In this document: piece after piece, positions 1-5,415 of the stretch
How the letters are laid out: every line of letters starts with the position of its first letter
Numbering within the stretch: position 1 is the first letter of the stretch
Source of the DNA: Comamonas sp.
GTDB taxonomy: Bacteria > Pseudomonadota > Gammaproteobacteria > Burkholderiales > Burkholderiaceae_C
Assembly (NCBI GenBank): GCA_019236485.1
Contig: JAFAIY010000308.1
Location: forward strand, 1-5,415
Length of the DNA: 5,415 nucleotides
Direction of reading: 5' to 3'
The notes under the pieces: generated by a model
Database searches by the model: none
What the model was told of the DNA's origin: nothing
The model's input: only the letters and a program-made list of their open reading frames with translations
Position numbers and translations under genes: made by a program

Positions 1-916
1 GGCGGCAGCAGGCGAGGTCGATGCCCGCATCGCCGGCCTGCAGGCCAGGATCGCCCGACTAGGCGCCGAAGCCACGGGACTGTCCGCACCGCAATTCCCG
101 GCCCAGGCCGGCTCAGCCCTGCGCGAGCAGGCCGCGATCGAACGCGCCCTGTTCCTGCAGCGTCGCCAGGGCCTGCAGGAGGATCTGCGTACGCTGCAGA
201 CAGCAGTGGACCTGGCACGCAAGGAGCTGGTTCTCGTTGAGGGGTTACAGCGCTCCGGCGACGTCAGCACCGCCGAAGTGCTGCGTGCCCAGCGCGGCGT
301 GAACGAAGCCGAGGCCAGGCTGATCGGGCGGCGCAACAAGTTCCTCGAAGACTCTCGCGCCGACCTGAGCAAGGCCGAGGACGAGCTGGGCCAGGTCAGC
401 CAGCTGATGACCCGCCGTCGCCAGGAAGTGCATGACAGCATCTTCACCGCCGCCGGCCCCGGCATCGTCAAGAACGTGCGCGTCACCACCCTGGGCGGCG
501 TGCTGCGCGCCGGAGAGGAAATCATGCAGATCGTGCCCCAGGACGATGCGCTTATCCTCGAGGCCAAGGTGTTGCCCGCCGACATCGCGCGAGTGCGCGT
601 GGGCCTGCCCGCCACCGTGCGCCTGGACCCTTTCGACTACACCGTCTATGGCTCCGTGCAGGGCGAGGTGACCTATGTCAGTGCCGATACGCTCAAGGAA
701 AACACGCCGCGCGGCGAAGAGATCTACTACCGCGTCCATGTGCGTCCCCAGGCACCGCTGCCAGGACAGCCCGTGCTCAGCAGCACCGGCCGCAAGCTCG
801 ACATACTGCCCGGCATGACCGCCCAGGTGGACATCCGTACCGGCGAGCGCACGCTGCTCCACTACCTGCTCAAACCGCTGAACAAGACGCTTAGCGAATC
901 ATTCAAGGAGCGTTGA
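1..916 (+). CDS. HlyD/LapC-family type I secretion periplasmic adaptor, C-terminal part (5' partial)
   Basis: This is the membrane fusion subunit that links an inner-membrane ABC exporter to an outer-membrane TolC-like channel in a type I secretion system. The reading frame is open from base 2 to the TGA at 914-916, giving 304 visible residues; the true start lies left of the window. Residues 1 to about 145 are Ala/Glu/Arg/Leu/Gln-rich and look like the second arm of the alpha-helical coiled-coil hairpin. Residues about 146-180 (TAAGPGIVKNV...GGVLRAGEEIMQIVP) are the C-terminal half of the lipoyl-like hinge. Residues about 180-267 are the beta-barrel (EAKVLPADIARVRVGLPA). Residues 268-290 (bases 803-871), beginning ILPGMTAQVDI and ending HYLL, fit every position of the HlyD signature pattern (PROSITE PS00543) as I recall it. 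Family members usually have about 430-480 residues, so the N-terminal tail, membrane segment and first coiled-coil arm are missing. An ABC transporter gene is expected upstream but is not visible. It converges with the large adhesin, its plausible cargo. The family call is secure; the substrate is inferred. Confidence 0.95.
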   Translation, partial: AAAGEVDARIAGLQARIARLGAEATGLSAPQFPAQAGSALREQAAIERALFLQRRQGLQEDLRTLQTAVDLARKELVLVEGLQRSGDVSTAEVLRAQRGVNEAEARLIGRRNKFLEDSRADLSKAEDELGQVSQLMTRRRQEVHDSIFTAAGPGIVKNVRVTTLGGVLRAGEEIMQIVPQDDALILEAKVLPADIARVRVGLPATVRLDPFDYTVYGSVQGEVTYVSADTLKENTPRGEEIYYRVHVRPQAPLPGQPVLSSTGRKLDILPGMTAQVDIRTGERTLLHYLLKPLNKTLSESFKER

Positions 917-921
917 ACTCC

Positions 922-968
922 AAAACTGCTGCCGCGCTCATGCGCAGGGCGCCGGCAGCTATGGTTTT
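922..968 (+). terminator. Candidate rho-independent terminator after the adaptor gene
   Basis: A 7-bp perfect stem GCTGCCG (928-934) / CGGCAGC (953-959) lies 11 bases after the adaptor stop. Its loop can form a small inner hairpin (CGC/GCG around TCAT). TTTT follows at 965-968, five bases past the stem. AAAAC at 922-926 can pair with GTTTT at 964-968 across a small bulge, so the structure could also work leftward. The T-tract is short and not adjacent to the stem, so efficiency is uncertain. Confidence 0.5.
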
Positions 969-984
969 AATCGAATCGGACCAT

Positions 985-1000
985 GGCACAAGCATGTGCC
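985..1000. other. Small perfect hairpin in the intergenic gap
   Basis: GGCACA (985-990) and TGTGCC (995-1000) form a 6-bp perfect inverted repeat with a 4-base AGCA loop. No T-run follows on either strand, so it does not look like a rho-independent terminator. It may simply be 3'-end structure of the adaptor transcript, or chance. Confidence 0.3.
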
Positions 1001-1305
1001 GAATACCCAGCTACGGCCTGCCTGGAAATGCGCCACCAGCGCCCTCACCGTCAAAGCGGTCGGCTATACCGGTGATGGATCGGTCCCCCACCGGGCCGCC
1101 CGGCCCTTGAAGAAAATCCGTGTAGTAGGCAATGCCTGGCGCACCTTGCGGCCCATCCAGCAGAAACCCCAACCTGCAATTGCCGCGAATCAAGCATCTG
1201 CTCCCCGACAAAAAATTGCGCCAGAAGCGGCAAAGTCCCAAAGACGCGGTCCCCAAATGCACGCGCAACCACGTCTTTTCTGTTCTGCTTTGAGCATAAG
1301 CATAT

Positions 1306-1330
1306 AAAAAGGCCCGCATTGCTGCGGGCC
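1306..1330 (-). terminator. Rho-independent terminator of the adhesin gene
   Basis: Read on the minus strand, an 8-bp perfect GC-rich stem GGCCCGCA/TGCGGGCC (plus-strand arms 1311-1318 and 1323-1330) with a 4-base loop is followed directly by TTTTT and then ATATG. This is a textbook intrinsic terminator. It lies about 90 bases beyond the adhesin stop codon at 1422-1424. The plus-strand reading has A5 before the stem and no T-run after it, so the structure works leftward only. Confidence 0.88.
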
Positions 1331-1388
1331 AGAGAGTGCTTTACGGGAGAGCGCCCCGAAGATTGGGGTCGTTCGTGCGGCAGCCCAA

Positions 1389-1412
1389 GCCGTGCAAGGG
1401 CACGGGCACGGC
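1389..1412 (-). other. GC-rich hairpin just downstream of the adhesin stop
   Basis: GCCGTGC (1389-1395) pairs with GCACGGC (1406-1412), a 7-bp stem with a 10-base loop. The same left arm can instead pair as CCGTGC (1390-1395) with GCACGG (1400-1405) around a 4-base loop, because GGGCAC is tandemly repeated here. It lies 10 bases after the adhesin stop on the minus strand and lacks a T-run, so it is more likely a 3'-UTR structure than a terminator. Confidence 0.35.
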
Positions 1413-1421
1413 CGCGCAGAA

Positions 1422-4400
1422 TCAAACGGGACCAGTGTTGGTTGGCAGGATAAACGTCACTTTATTCAGAAAGTCAATGTCGCTCATGCCTTGAGCAAGC
1501 ACGTAACTCCATGTCGGCTCATCGCTGTAATTAATAAAGCCCTCGGCAAAAATTTTCGTATTGCTAATGTTTAAGGTGAACTCGGCACCCCACGTATTTT
1601 TGTACATACTGGACCCCGCCCAGGTAGGATGCTTCGACTCATTTGCTTGCCAAGAATACTCCGCAACTCCATGGGCATGCTGTGGATCTAGGTCCAAATC
1701 CATCGCCACCGAGCCATGGGTCCTGGTCGCCATATCGACCACCACCGAGTCGTCTCGGCCAAAGCCTGTCAGATCCAGCGTCGGACCAAGGACGCTGAAA
1801 AACTTCACCGTCCAGGTGTCGGCAGCCAGATTAATGGCATGGCCGCTGCCGTCCTGCAGGCCGTTGATCACGGCATTGCCGCTCACTCCATGAAAGCCGA
1901 TCGTGCCGGTGGCGGCCTGGGTGTACTCCCAGCCCATGGCCCCCTTGATCAGCAAGGCTGTATCCCCCGCGCTGAACACCCCGTTGCCGTCCTGGTCCAC
2001 ATACACCCCATCGCTGTACACCATCAAGGTATGGCTCTGGGGGGCAGCCGCAGCCACCGTGAAGTTCAGCGTCGTGCTGTCGCTGATGCCCGCATAGCCA
2101 TTGCCCGCTGCATCCTTGAATGCTCCGTTGTCGACTTCCACATGGTATTTGCCGCCCGCCAGCAGATCGCTGCCCGGATTGATGGTCACCGTCGCGCCGC
2201 TGATGCCGACCTGGCTGCTGTCGGTCACATCAATGTACAGCGACTTGCTCGGGTCGTCGTCATTGATGATACGAATGCTTCCACTGCCGACCTTCACGGT
2301 TTCGGAGAAGTTCAGCACGATATTGGCGCCCGCCGCCACATTGCTCGTATCATCTGCCGGGCTGGCCGAGGCCAGCGTTGGCGCCGTGGTGTCCACCAGG
2401 TAGTGGCCGTCATCGGCCAGGGCGCCATGGCTCAGGGTCGCCGTATGGCCTGCCGCATCCTTGAGGCTGCCGCCATTGAGCGAGAGAGCATTGGCAGGAA
2501 TGCTGATGCCATTGGCATCGGTCTGCTCGGCCTGGATGGTGTAGTGGAACACCAGCGCCGCGGTGCCACTACCCGATGCGTAGTCGGCGTAGACAGTCTG
2601 GCCGCCGATGTTGAGCGCCAGGCGGGGCACGCCGCCCGTGGTGTCCACGAACGTGGCGCTGTCCATCGTGACGGTGATGCTAACCACGTCGCCCGCATTG
2701 AGAGTGTCGTTCTGGGCCCCCTCGGCGCTGGTAATGGCTACGCTGCTGACCTCCGGCAGGTCATTGATGGCCAGGGTGACAGCTTGCTCGCTGCGATGGC
2801 CCAGGGCATCGGTGGCGACGACCTTGAAGCTATAGCTGGATTGGGCCTCATAGTCCGGGTTCGCAATCAGCCTGACCTCGCCGCTTGCTGCGTCAATGCT
2901 GAATTTCGCTGCGTCCACGCCGGACAGGCGATAGGTCACGGTGCTGACGTCGCTGGTCTGCGCCGTGTAGATCACCTGGCCCGCACCACTGTTCTCATCA
3001 ATGGCCGCGGCCGTGGCCCCCGAAGTGAAAGCCGGTGGCAAATGGTCGATCACAACACTACCACTGGCAGGCTTTGACAGATTTCCTGCCGCATCCACTG
3101 TGTACAGCTTGTAGCTGCCATCGGCCAAGCCGGCCTTGGCAATGATGACGTCGGCATTGGCATTTACCGCCACGCTCTTCCACAGGTCGGCAGCCGCCCC
3201 TTTGATACTGGCCTCGTCGGTCACAATCACGCTGCTGTGCACCAGGTAGGCCGTACCCGCTTCACTGCTGCGTACCGTGGCGCCATCCACCACGATGGGT
3301 TTGCCGTCGGCTCCGAACTGCTGCACGAAGATGCTGGCATCTCCACCGGAGTCGCTCCCCGACCAGGTGACGACAAAACTGCCATCCGAGCCAAGACCTT
3401 TGACCTGAGGCGTCTGACCATTGCCGAAGTCAACGCCTTGCGGCTTCAGTTGCTGCAGAGAGTGACCCACTGAGGTTCCGTCGGAGTTGAACTTCTGCAC
3501 AAATATATTGAAGTCACCTCTGCTGTCCTGACCGGACCAGGTCACGACATAGCCGCCATCGCCAAGCGCCGTGACCTGCGGATCTTTATCGGTACGGGAG
3601 TTGCCCTGCTGATTGGGAGCATCCAGCCTGGTCATGCTGCCATCGGCTTGACCATTGGCTTGGAACTTTTGCACATAGATGCCAGTGTGTGTCCCGAACA
3701 TTGGATCGCCCCCGTTCTGCCCGGACCAGACCACGACAAAGCTGCCATCGGATCCCAGAGCCGTCACATGCGGCGACTTGTTATCGCCGCCGGCGGGATA
3801 GTCAAAAGGCTTGAGCTCAGCCTGGGGGGAAACCGCCAGTCCGCTGGCACCGAACTTCTGTACATAGATGCTTTTATTGCCTACGCTGTTTGTACCGTAC
3901 CAGGTGACGACAAAGCTGCCATCCATTCCCAGCGCAGAGACCTGCGGCATCGCTTCGCTAGGGCTGATGATCGCAGAGCCATGCAGCACTTGCATGGTAT
4001 GACCGAAGGTCGTGCCGTCGGCATTGAACTTCTGCACGGCAATGCTGTCATTGCCACGGACATCCGCACCATAAAAAGTCACGACAAAGCTGCCATCACC
4101 GAGGGGGGAAACCTGCGGTGCGAAATCGTTGCCATCCGTCTTGCCGGGCAGTTCCAGCTGGGCCGCAGGGGTGCTGGACTTGCTGCCATCGGCATTGAAC
4201 TTCTGAACAAAAATGCTGTAGTCGAGGTTGACATCCATGCCCGTCCAGGTGACCACAAAGCTGCCATCAGCCAGCCTCGCCAGCTGAGGCGCCAGATTGT
4301 CCCCCCCCGTCATGCCGTTGGCTTCCAGTTTCACCAGATCGCCACTTGGAGTGCCATCGGCCTTGAACGAACGCAGGTAGATGCTCTTGCCGCTTCCATC

Positions 4401-5415
4401 TGCATACCTGCCAGACCAGGCCACCACATAGCTGCCATCAACGCCCATCGACGAGACCTGCGGAGTTTCACTGAATTGATCCGACAGCTGTATCGGCCCA
4501 CTGGCCGCTTTGCTGCCATCGGCATTGAACTGCTGCATGAAGATGCGAGTATCTTCCCCGTCCACCAAGTGGTATTCATTTGGCTTACTGTCAACAGCCT
4601 CACCGGCCCAGACCACCACATAGCTGCCATTGGCGCCTACGACAGCTATTTGTGGGTTTTTGTCAAGGCCATCGGTCTTGCCCAAGCCTTCCAGCATGTT
4701 CATCGATGAGGCTTCGCTCAAAGTCGCCGTAGGAGGTGTGGTGTCCACAAGGTAGTGGCCGTTGTCGGCCACGGCCTCATGACTCAGTGTGGCCGCATGG
4801 CCTGCCGCATCCTTGAGGCTGCCGCCATTGAGCGAGAGAGCATTGGCAGGAATGCTGATGCCGTCGGCATCAGTCTGCCCGGCCTGGATGGTGTACTGGA
4901 ACACCAGCGCCGTGCTGCCGCTGCCCGAGGCGTAGTCGGCGTAGAAGATGCGATCGCCAATCTTGAGCGCCAGGCGGGGCACGCCGCCCGTGGTGTCCAC
5001 GAACGTGGCGCTGTCCATCGTGACGGTGATGCTGACCACGTCGCCAGCGTTGAGGGTCTCGTTCTGTGCCCCCTTGGCGCCGGTAATGGCTACGCTGCTC
5101 ACTTCAGGCAGGTTATTGACAGCCAGGGTGACAACTTGTTCACTGGAATGTCCCTGCGCATCGGTCGCTACCACGGTAAAGCTGTAGCTGGACTTGGTTT
5201 CATAGTCAGGGTTGGCTAACAGCTTGACATGGCCCTGGGCATCGATAGTGAAAGCTGCCGCATCGCCGCCCGCTTTGAGGCTGTAGCTAATGGGTCCCGA
5301 ATCCGTTGCCGTCACCGTATATACGGTCTGGCCCGCGCCGCTGTTTTCATCAATGGCAGTGGCCGTATCGCTCGAAGTGATGAGGGGCGGTCCATCGACG
5401 CTAATGGCTTTGGCC
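1422..5415 (-). CDS. Very large modular surface adhesin (Ig-like, cadherin-like and propeller-like repeats), C-terminal part (5' partial)
   Basis: The reverse-strand frame is open from the right edge to the TGA at 1422-1424, giving 1330 visible residues. The start lies outside the window; the GTG at 5313-5315 is internal, since upstream codons continue the cadherin-like module (DENSGAGQTVYTV). Domains by visible residue: about 9-105 cadherin-like; 106-228 Ig-like B1 ending YLVDTTPP; 238-711 eight propeller-like repeats; 712-791 Ig-like with VDAAGN; 792-889 cadherin-like 2; 890-1012 Ig-like B2 ending LVDTTAPT; 1013-1120 SbsA/Big_5-like (LNFSETVKVGSG, FKDAAGNGY); 1121-1330 unique C-terminus with an EF-hand-like loop at 1140-1151. 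No cysteine-rich segment, LPxTG, autotransporter barrel or RTX nonapeptide is visible. The composition (Asp, Gly, Ser, Thr, Val, Ala rich, no Cys noticed) fits type I secreted Bap/LapA-like adhesins. It converges with a type I adaptor gene, its likely exporter, and ends in a strong terminator. The adhesin class is well supported; ligand and secretion route are inferred. Confidence 0.9.
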   Translation of the reverse strand, partial: AKAISVDGPPLITSSDTATAIDENSGAGQTVYTVTATDSGPISYSLKAGGDAAAFTIDAQGHVKLLANPDYETKSSYSFTVVATDAQGHSSEQVVTLAVNNLPEVSSVAITGAKGAQNETLNAGDVVSITVTMDSATFVDTTGGVPRLALKIGDRIFYADYASGSGSTALVFQYTIQAGQTDADGISIPANALSLNGGSLKDAAGHAATLSHEAVADNGHYLVDTTPPTATLSEASSMNMLEGLGKTDGLDKNPQIAVVGANGSYVVVWAGEAVDSKPNEYHLVDGEDTRIFMQQFNADGSKAASGPIQLSDQFSETPQVSSMGVDGSYVVAWSGRYADGSGKSIYLRSFKADGTPSGDLVKLEANGMTGGDNLAPQLARLADGSFVVTWTGMDVNLDYSIFVQKFNADGSKSSTPAAQLELPGKTDGNDFAPQVSPLGDGSFVVTFYGADVRGNDSIAVQKFNADGTTFGHTMQVLHGSAIISPSEAMPQVSALGMDGSFVVTWYGTNSVGNKSIYVQKFGASGLAVSPQAELKPFDYPAGGDNKSPHVTALGSDGSFVVVWSGQNGGDPMFGTHTGIYVQKFQANGQADGSMTRLDAPNQQGNSRTDKDPQVTALGDGGYVVTWSGQDSRGDFNIFVQKFNSDGTSVGHSLQQLKPQGVDFGNGQTPQVKGLGSDGSFVVTWSGSDSGGDASIFVQQFGADGKPIVVDGATVRSSEAGTAYLVHSSVIVTDEASIKGAAADLWKSVAVNANADVIIAKAGLADGSYKLYTVDAAGNLSKPASGSVVIDHLPPAFTSGATAAAIDENSGAGQVIYTAQTSDVSTVTYRLSGVDAAKFSIDAASGEVRLIANPDYEAQSSYSFKVVATDALGHRSEQAVTLAINDLPEVSSVAITSAEGAQNDTLNAGDVVSITVTMDSATFVDTTGGVPRLALNIGGQTVYADYASGSGTAALVFHYTIQAEQTDANGISIPANALSLNGGSLKDAAGHTATLSHGALADDGHYLVDTTAPTLASASPADDTSNVAAGANIVLNFSETVKVGSGSIRIINDDDPSKSLYIDVTDSSQVGISGATVTINPGSDLLAGGKYHVEVDNGAFKDAAGNGYAGISDSTTLNFTVAAAAPQSHTLMVYSDGVYVDQDGNGVFSAGDTALLIKGAMGWEYTQAATGTIGFHGVSGNAVINGLQDGSGHAINLAADTWTVKFFSVLGPTLDLTGFGRDDSVVVDMATRTHGSVAMDLDLDPQHAHGVAEYSWQANESKHPTWAGSSMYKNTWGAEFTLNISNTKIFAEGFINYSDEPTWSYVLAQGMSDIDFLNKVTFILPTNTGPV
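1425..2054 (-). other. Unrecognised C-terminal domain of the adhesin (about 210 residues)
   Basis: After the last Ig-like module a short Ala-rich linker (AAAAPQSH) leads into sequence I cannot assign. It begins LMVYSDGVYVDQDGNGVF and contains a 12-residue DxDGNGxFxxGD loop at bases 1962-1997 with Asp at positions 1, 3 and 12 and Asn at 5, fitting an EF-hand/dockerin-type calcium loop. A beta-rich stretch (WTVKFFSVLGPTLDLTGFG) follows, then an aromatic, Asn/Lys-rich tail ending FLNKVTFILPTNTGPV. The hydrophobic VTFIL patch in a small, polar C-terminus is compatible with an uncleaved type I secretion signal, but this is inference. GGxGxD nonapeptides are absent. Confidence 0.6.
2055..2378 (-). 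other. SbsA/Big_5-like Ig domain within the adhesin
   Basis: Visible residues 1013-1120 follow the Big_5 (SbsA Ig-like) layout: an ASPADDTSNV opening, a NIVLNFSETVKVGSGSI strand pair, an acidic IINDDDPSKS segment, a TVTINPGSDLLAGGKYHVEV core, and the FKDAAGNGYAG loop before the closing TTLNFTV strand. It is single copy in the window and sits between Ig-like B2 and the unique C-terminus, where such domains often act as rigid spacers. Confidence 0.7.
2379..3050 (-). repeat. Direct repeat copy 2 (cadherin-like 2 plus Ig-like B2)
   Basis: This block aligns without gaps to 4731-5402 at a constant offset of 2352 bp. Hand counting over 2391-2760 gives about 40 mismatches in 370 positions (about 89% identity), with perfect runs at 2445-2510 (66 bp) and 2611-2681 (71 bp). 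Similarity falls off in the cadherin-like part. It encodes visible residues of about 789-1012. Confidence 0.9.
3042..3281 (-). other. Ig-like module within the adhesin
   Basis: Visible residues 712-791 (ATVRSSEAGTAYLV...GLADGSYKLYTVDAAGNLS...SVVID) resemble the Ig-like modules common in long proteobacterial adhesins, with the LADGSY..YTVDAAGN strand-loop motif. It directly follows the last propeller-like repeat and precedes cadherin-like 2. The first visible residues of the window (AISVDGPP) look like the end of an equivalent module before cadherin-like 1, suggesting an Ig-cadherin-B order repeated through the protein. Confidence 0.6.
3282..4703 (-). repeat. Eight tandem propeller-like repeats of about 58 residues
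   Basis: Visible residues 238-711 contain eight degenerate copies of one unit: PQV..LG.DGSFVVTW.G, a variable loop, then SIFVQKFNADG. The Trp (Phe in one copy) codons start at 4608, 4416, 4245, 4074, 3900, 3726, 3537 and 3363, with spacings of 64, 57, 57, 58, 58, 63 and 58 codons. The two longer units carry insertions in the variable loop (PNEYHLVDGE; PMFGTHT). Alternating hydrophobic strands and conserved DG turns suggest a four-stranded blade per unit, hence possibly one closed eight-bladed beta-propeller. The repeat is seen directly; the fold is inferred. Confidence 0.85.
4301..4308 (-). repeat. C8 homopolymer (G8 on the coding strand) inside the adhesin gene
   Basis: Eight consecutive C on the plus strand encode the Gly-Gly of TGGDNL as ACG GGG GGG GAC, in the linker before the third propeller-like repeat. 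The equivalent Gly-Gly before repeat 6 uses GGC GGC, so the run is not needed by the protein. Shorter 6-base runs occur at 2039-2044, 3824-3829 and 4103-4108. Tracts of this kind can slip during replication. Confidence 0.8.
4731..5402 (-). repeat. Direct repeat copy 1 (cadherin-like 1 plus Ig-like B1)
   Basis: This is the partner of 2379-3050. The perfect runs lie at 4797-4862 and 4963-5033. Because third codon positions are conserved in these runs, the similarity is at DNA level and not only protein level, pointing to recent duplication or ongoing gene conversion. The offset is 784 whole codons, so the copies are in the same frame. Confidence 0.9.

Larger units (their letters stand above)
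917..1421. other. Intergenic gap between convergent genes, no supported gene
   Basis: These 505 bases separate two genes transcribed toward each other. Short open frames exist on both strands (for example 996-1307 on + and 1011-1319 on -), but they overlap each other, lack visible ribosome binding sites, and their translations show no domain or family resemblance I recognise. The minus-strand frames also run across the strong leftward terminator. What can be supported is structural: a candidate terminator at the left end, a hairpin at 985-1000, a clear leftward terminator at 1306-1330 and a hairpin next to the adhesin stop. I see no tRNA, IS end or repeat array. Confidence 0.6.

Noticed and set aside
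245..862. Minus-strand open frame opposite the adaptor gene
   Set aside because: It is a shadow of a strongly supported HlyD-family coding frame.
206..916. A GTG start at 206 giving a 236-residue protein
   Set aside because: The frame is open to base 2 and the upstream codons continue the coiled-coil of the adaptor, so this is an internal valine of a longer gene.
1093..1106. GC palindrome GGGCCG/CGGCCC
   Set aside because: The stem is short with a 2- to 4-base loop and no T-run; such palindromes are expected by chance in high-GC DNA.
1210..1233. Possible second leftward terminator (TTGCC...GGCGCAA followed by T6 on the minus strand)
   Set aside because: The stem is only about 5 bp with a 2-base bulge; too weak to call beside the clear terminator at 1306-1330.
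996..1425. Short open frames on both strands in the intergenic gap
   Set aside because: They overlap each other, lack recognisable domains and ribosome sites, and the minus-strand ones cross a strong terminator.
1716..3077. Long plus-strand open frame of 453 codons
   Set aside because: It is antisense to clear repeat domains and carries the reflected repeats of the adhesin; it is explained by the high-GC codon bias of the minus-strand gene.
3282..4703. CRISPR-like or noncoding tandem array
   Set aside because: The 171-192 bp periodic units are degenerate, all in one open reading frame, and conserved as protein motifs.
3648..4709. Plus-strand open frame of 353 codons with a periodic ELLHIDA-like motif
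   Set aside because: The periodicity is the antisense shadow of the propeller repeats; it has no independent support.
4755..5219. Plus-strand open frame of 154 codons resembling part of the 1716-3077 frame
   Set aside because: The resemblance arises only because both lie opposite the duplicated B module.
5313..5315. GTG as the start of the adhesin
   Set aside because: Codons to the right edge continue the same cadherin-like module, matching the second copy residue for residue in places (DENSGAGQ).

Overview
The window is high-GC proteobacterial DNA carrying two partial genes that converge on a noncoding gap of about 0.5 kb. Codon use and the kind of proteins suggest a beta- or gammaproteobacterium. 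The modular adhesin style (Ig-like modules ending VDTTPP/VDTTAPT, cadherin-like modules, a type I secretion adaptor nearby) resembles the Comamonas/Delftia/Acidovorax group, but that placement is an inference from style, not a match I could run.

Layout. Bases 1-916 (+) hold the C-terminal two thirds of a HlyD/LapC-type periplasmic adaptor of a type I secretion system. It is cut by the left edge and ends in a complete HlyD signature. Bases 917-1421 hold no convincing gene. They contain a candidate terminator for the adaptor (922-968), a small hairpin, a clear rho-independent terminator reading leftward (1306-1330), and a GC-rich hairpin just past the adhesin stop. Bases 1422-5415 (-) are the last 1330 residues of a very large modular surface protein cut by the right edge.

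The adhesin reads, N to C: the end of an Ig-like module; cadherin-like 1; Ig-like B1; eight tandem repeats of about 58 residues that look like beta-propeller blades; another Ig-like module; cadherin-like 2; Ig-like B2; an SbsA/Big_5-like Ig domain; and a unique C-terminal domain of about 210 residues with one EF-hand-like loop and no RTX nonapeptides. The cadherin+B unit is duplicated at DNA level with an exact, ungapped offset of 2352 bp (784 codons).

How they may work together. The adaptor belongs to an inner-membrane ABC / adaptor / TolC exporter, and the giant repeat protein is a typical substrate of such exporters. The simplest model is a dedicated type I secretion system exporting a cell-surface adhesin used in attachment or biofilm formation. 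The most notable points are the possible eight-bladed propeller set in a string of Ig/cadherin modules, the in-frame recombinogenic duplication around it, a G8 tract in the adhesin coding strand, and an unfamiliar C-terminus where RTX repeats would normally be expected.
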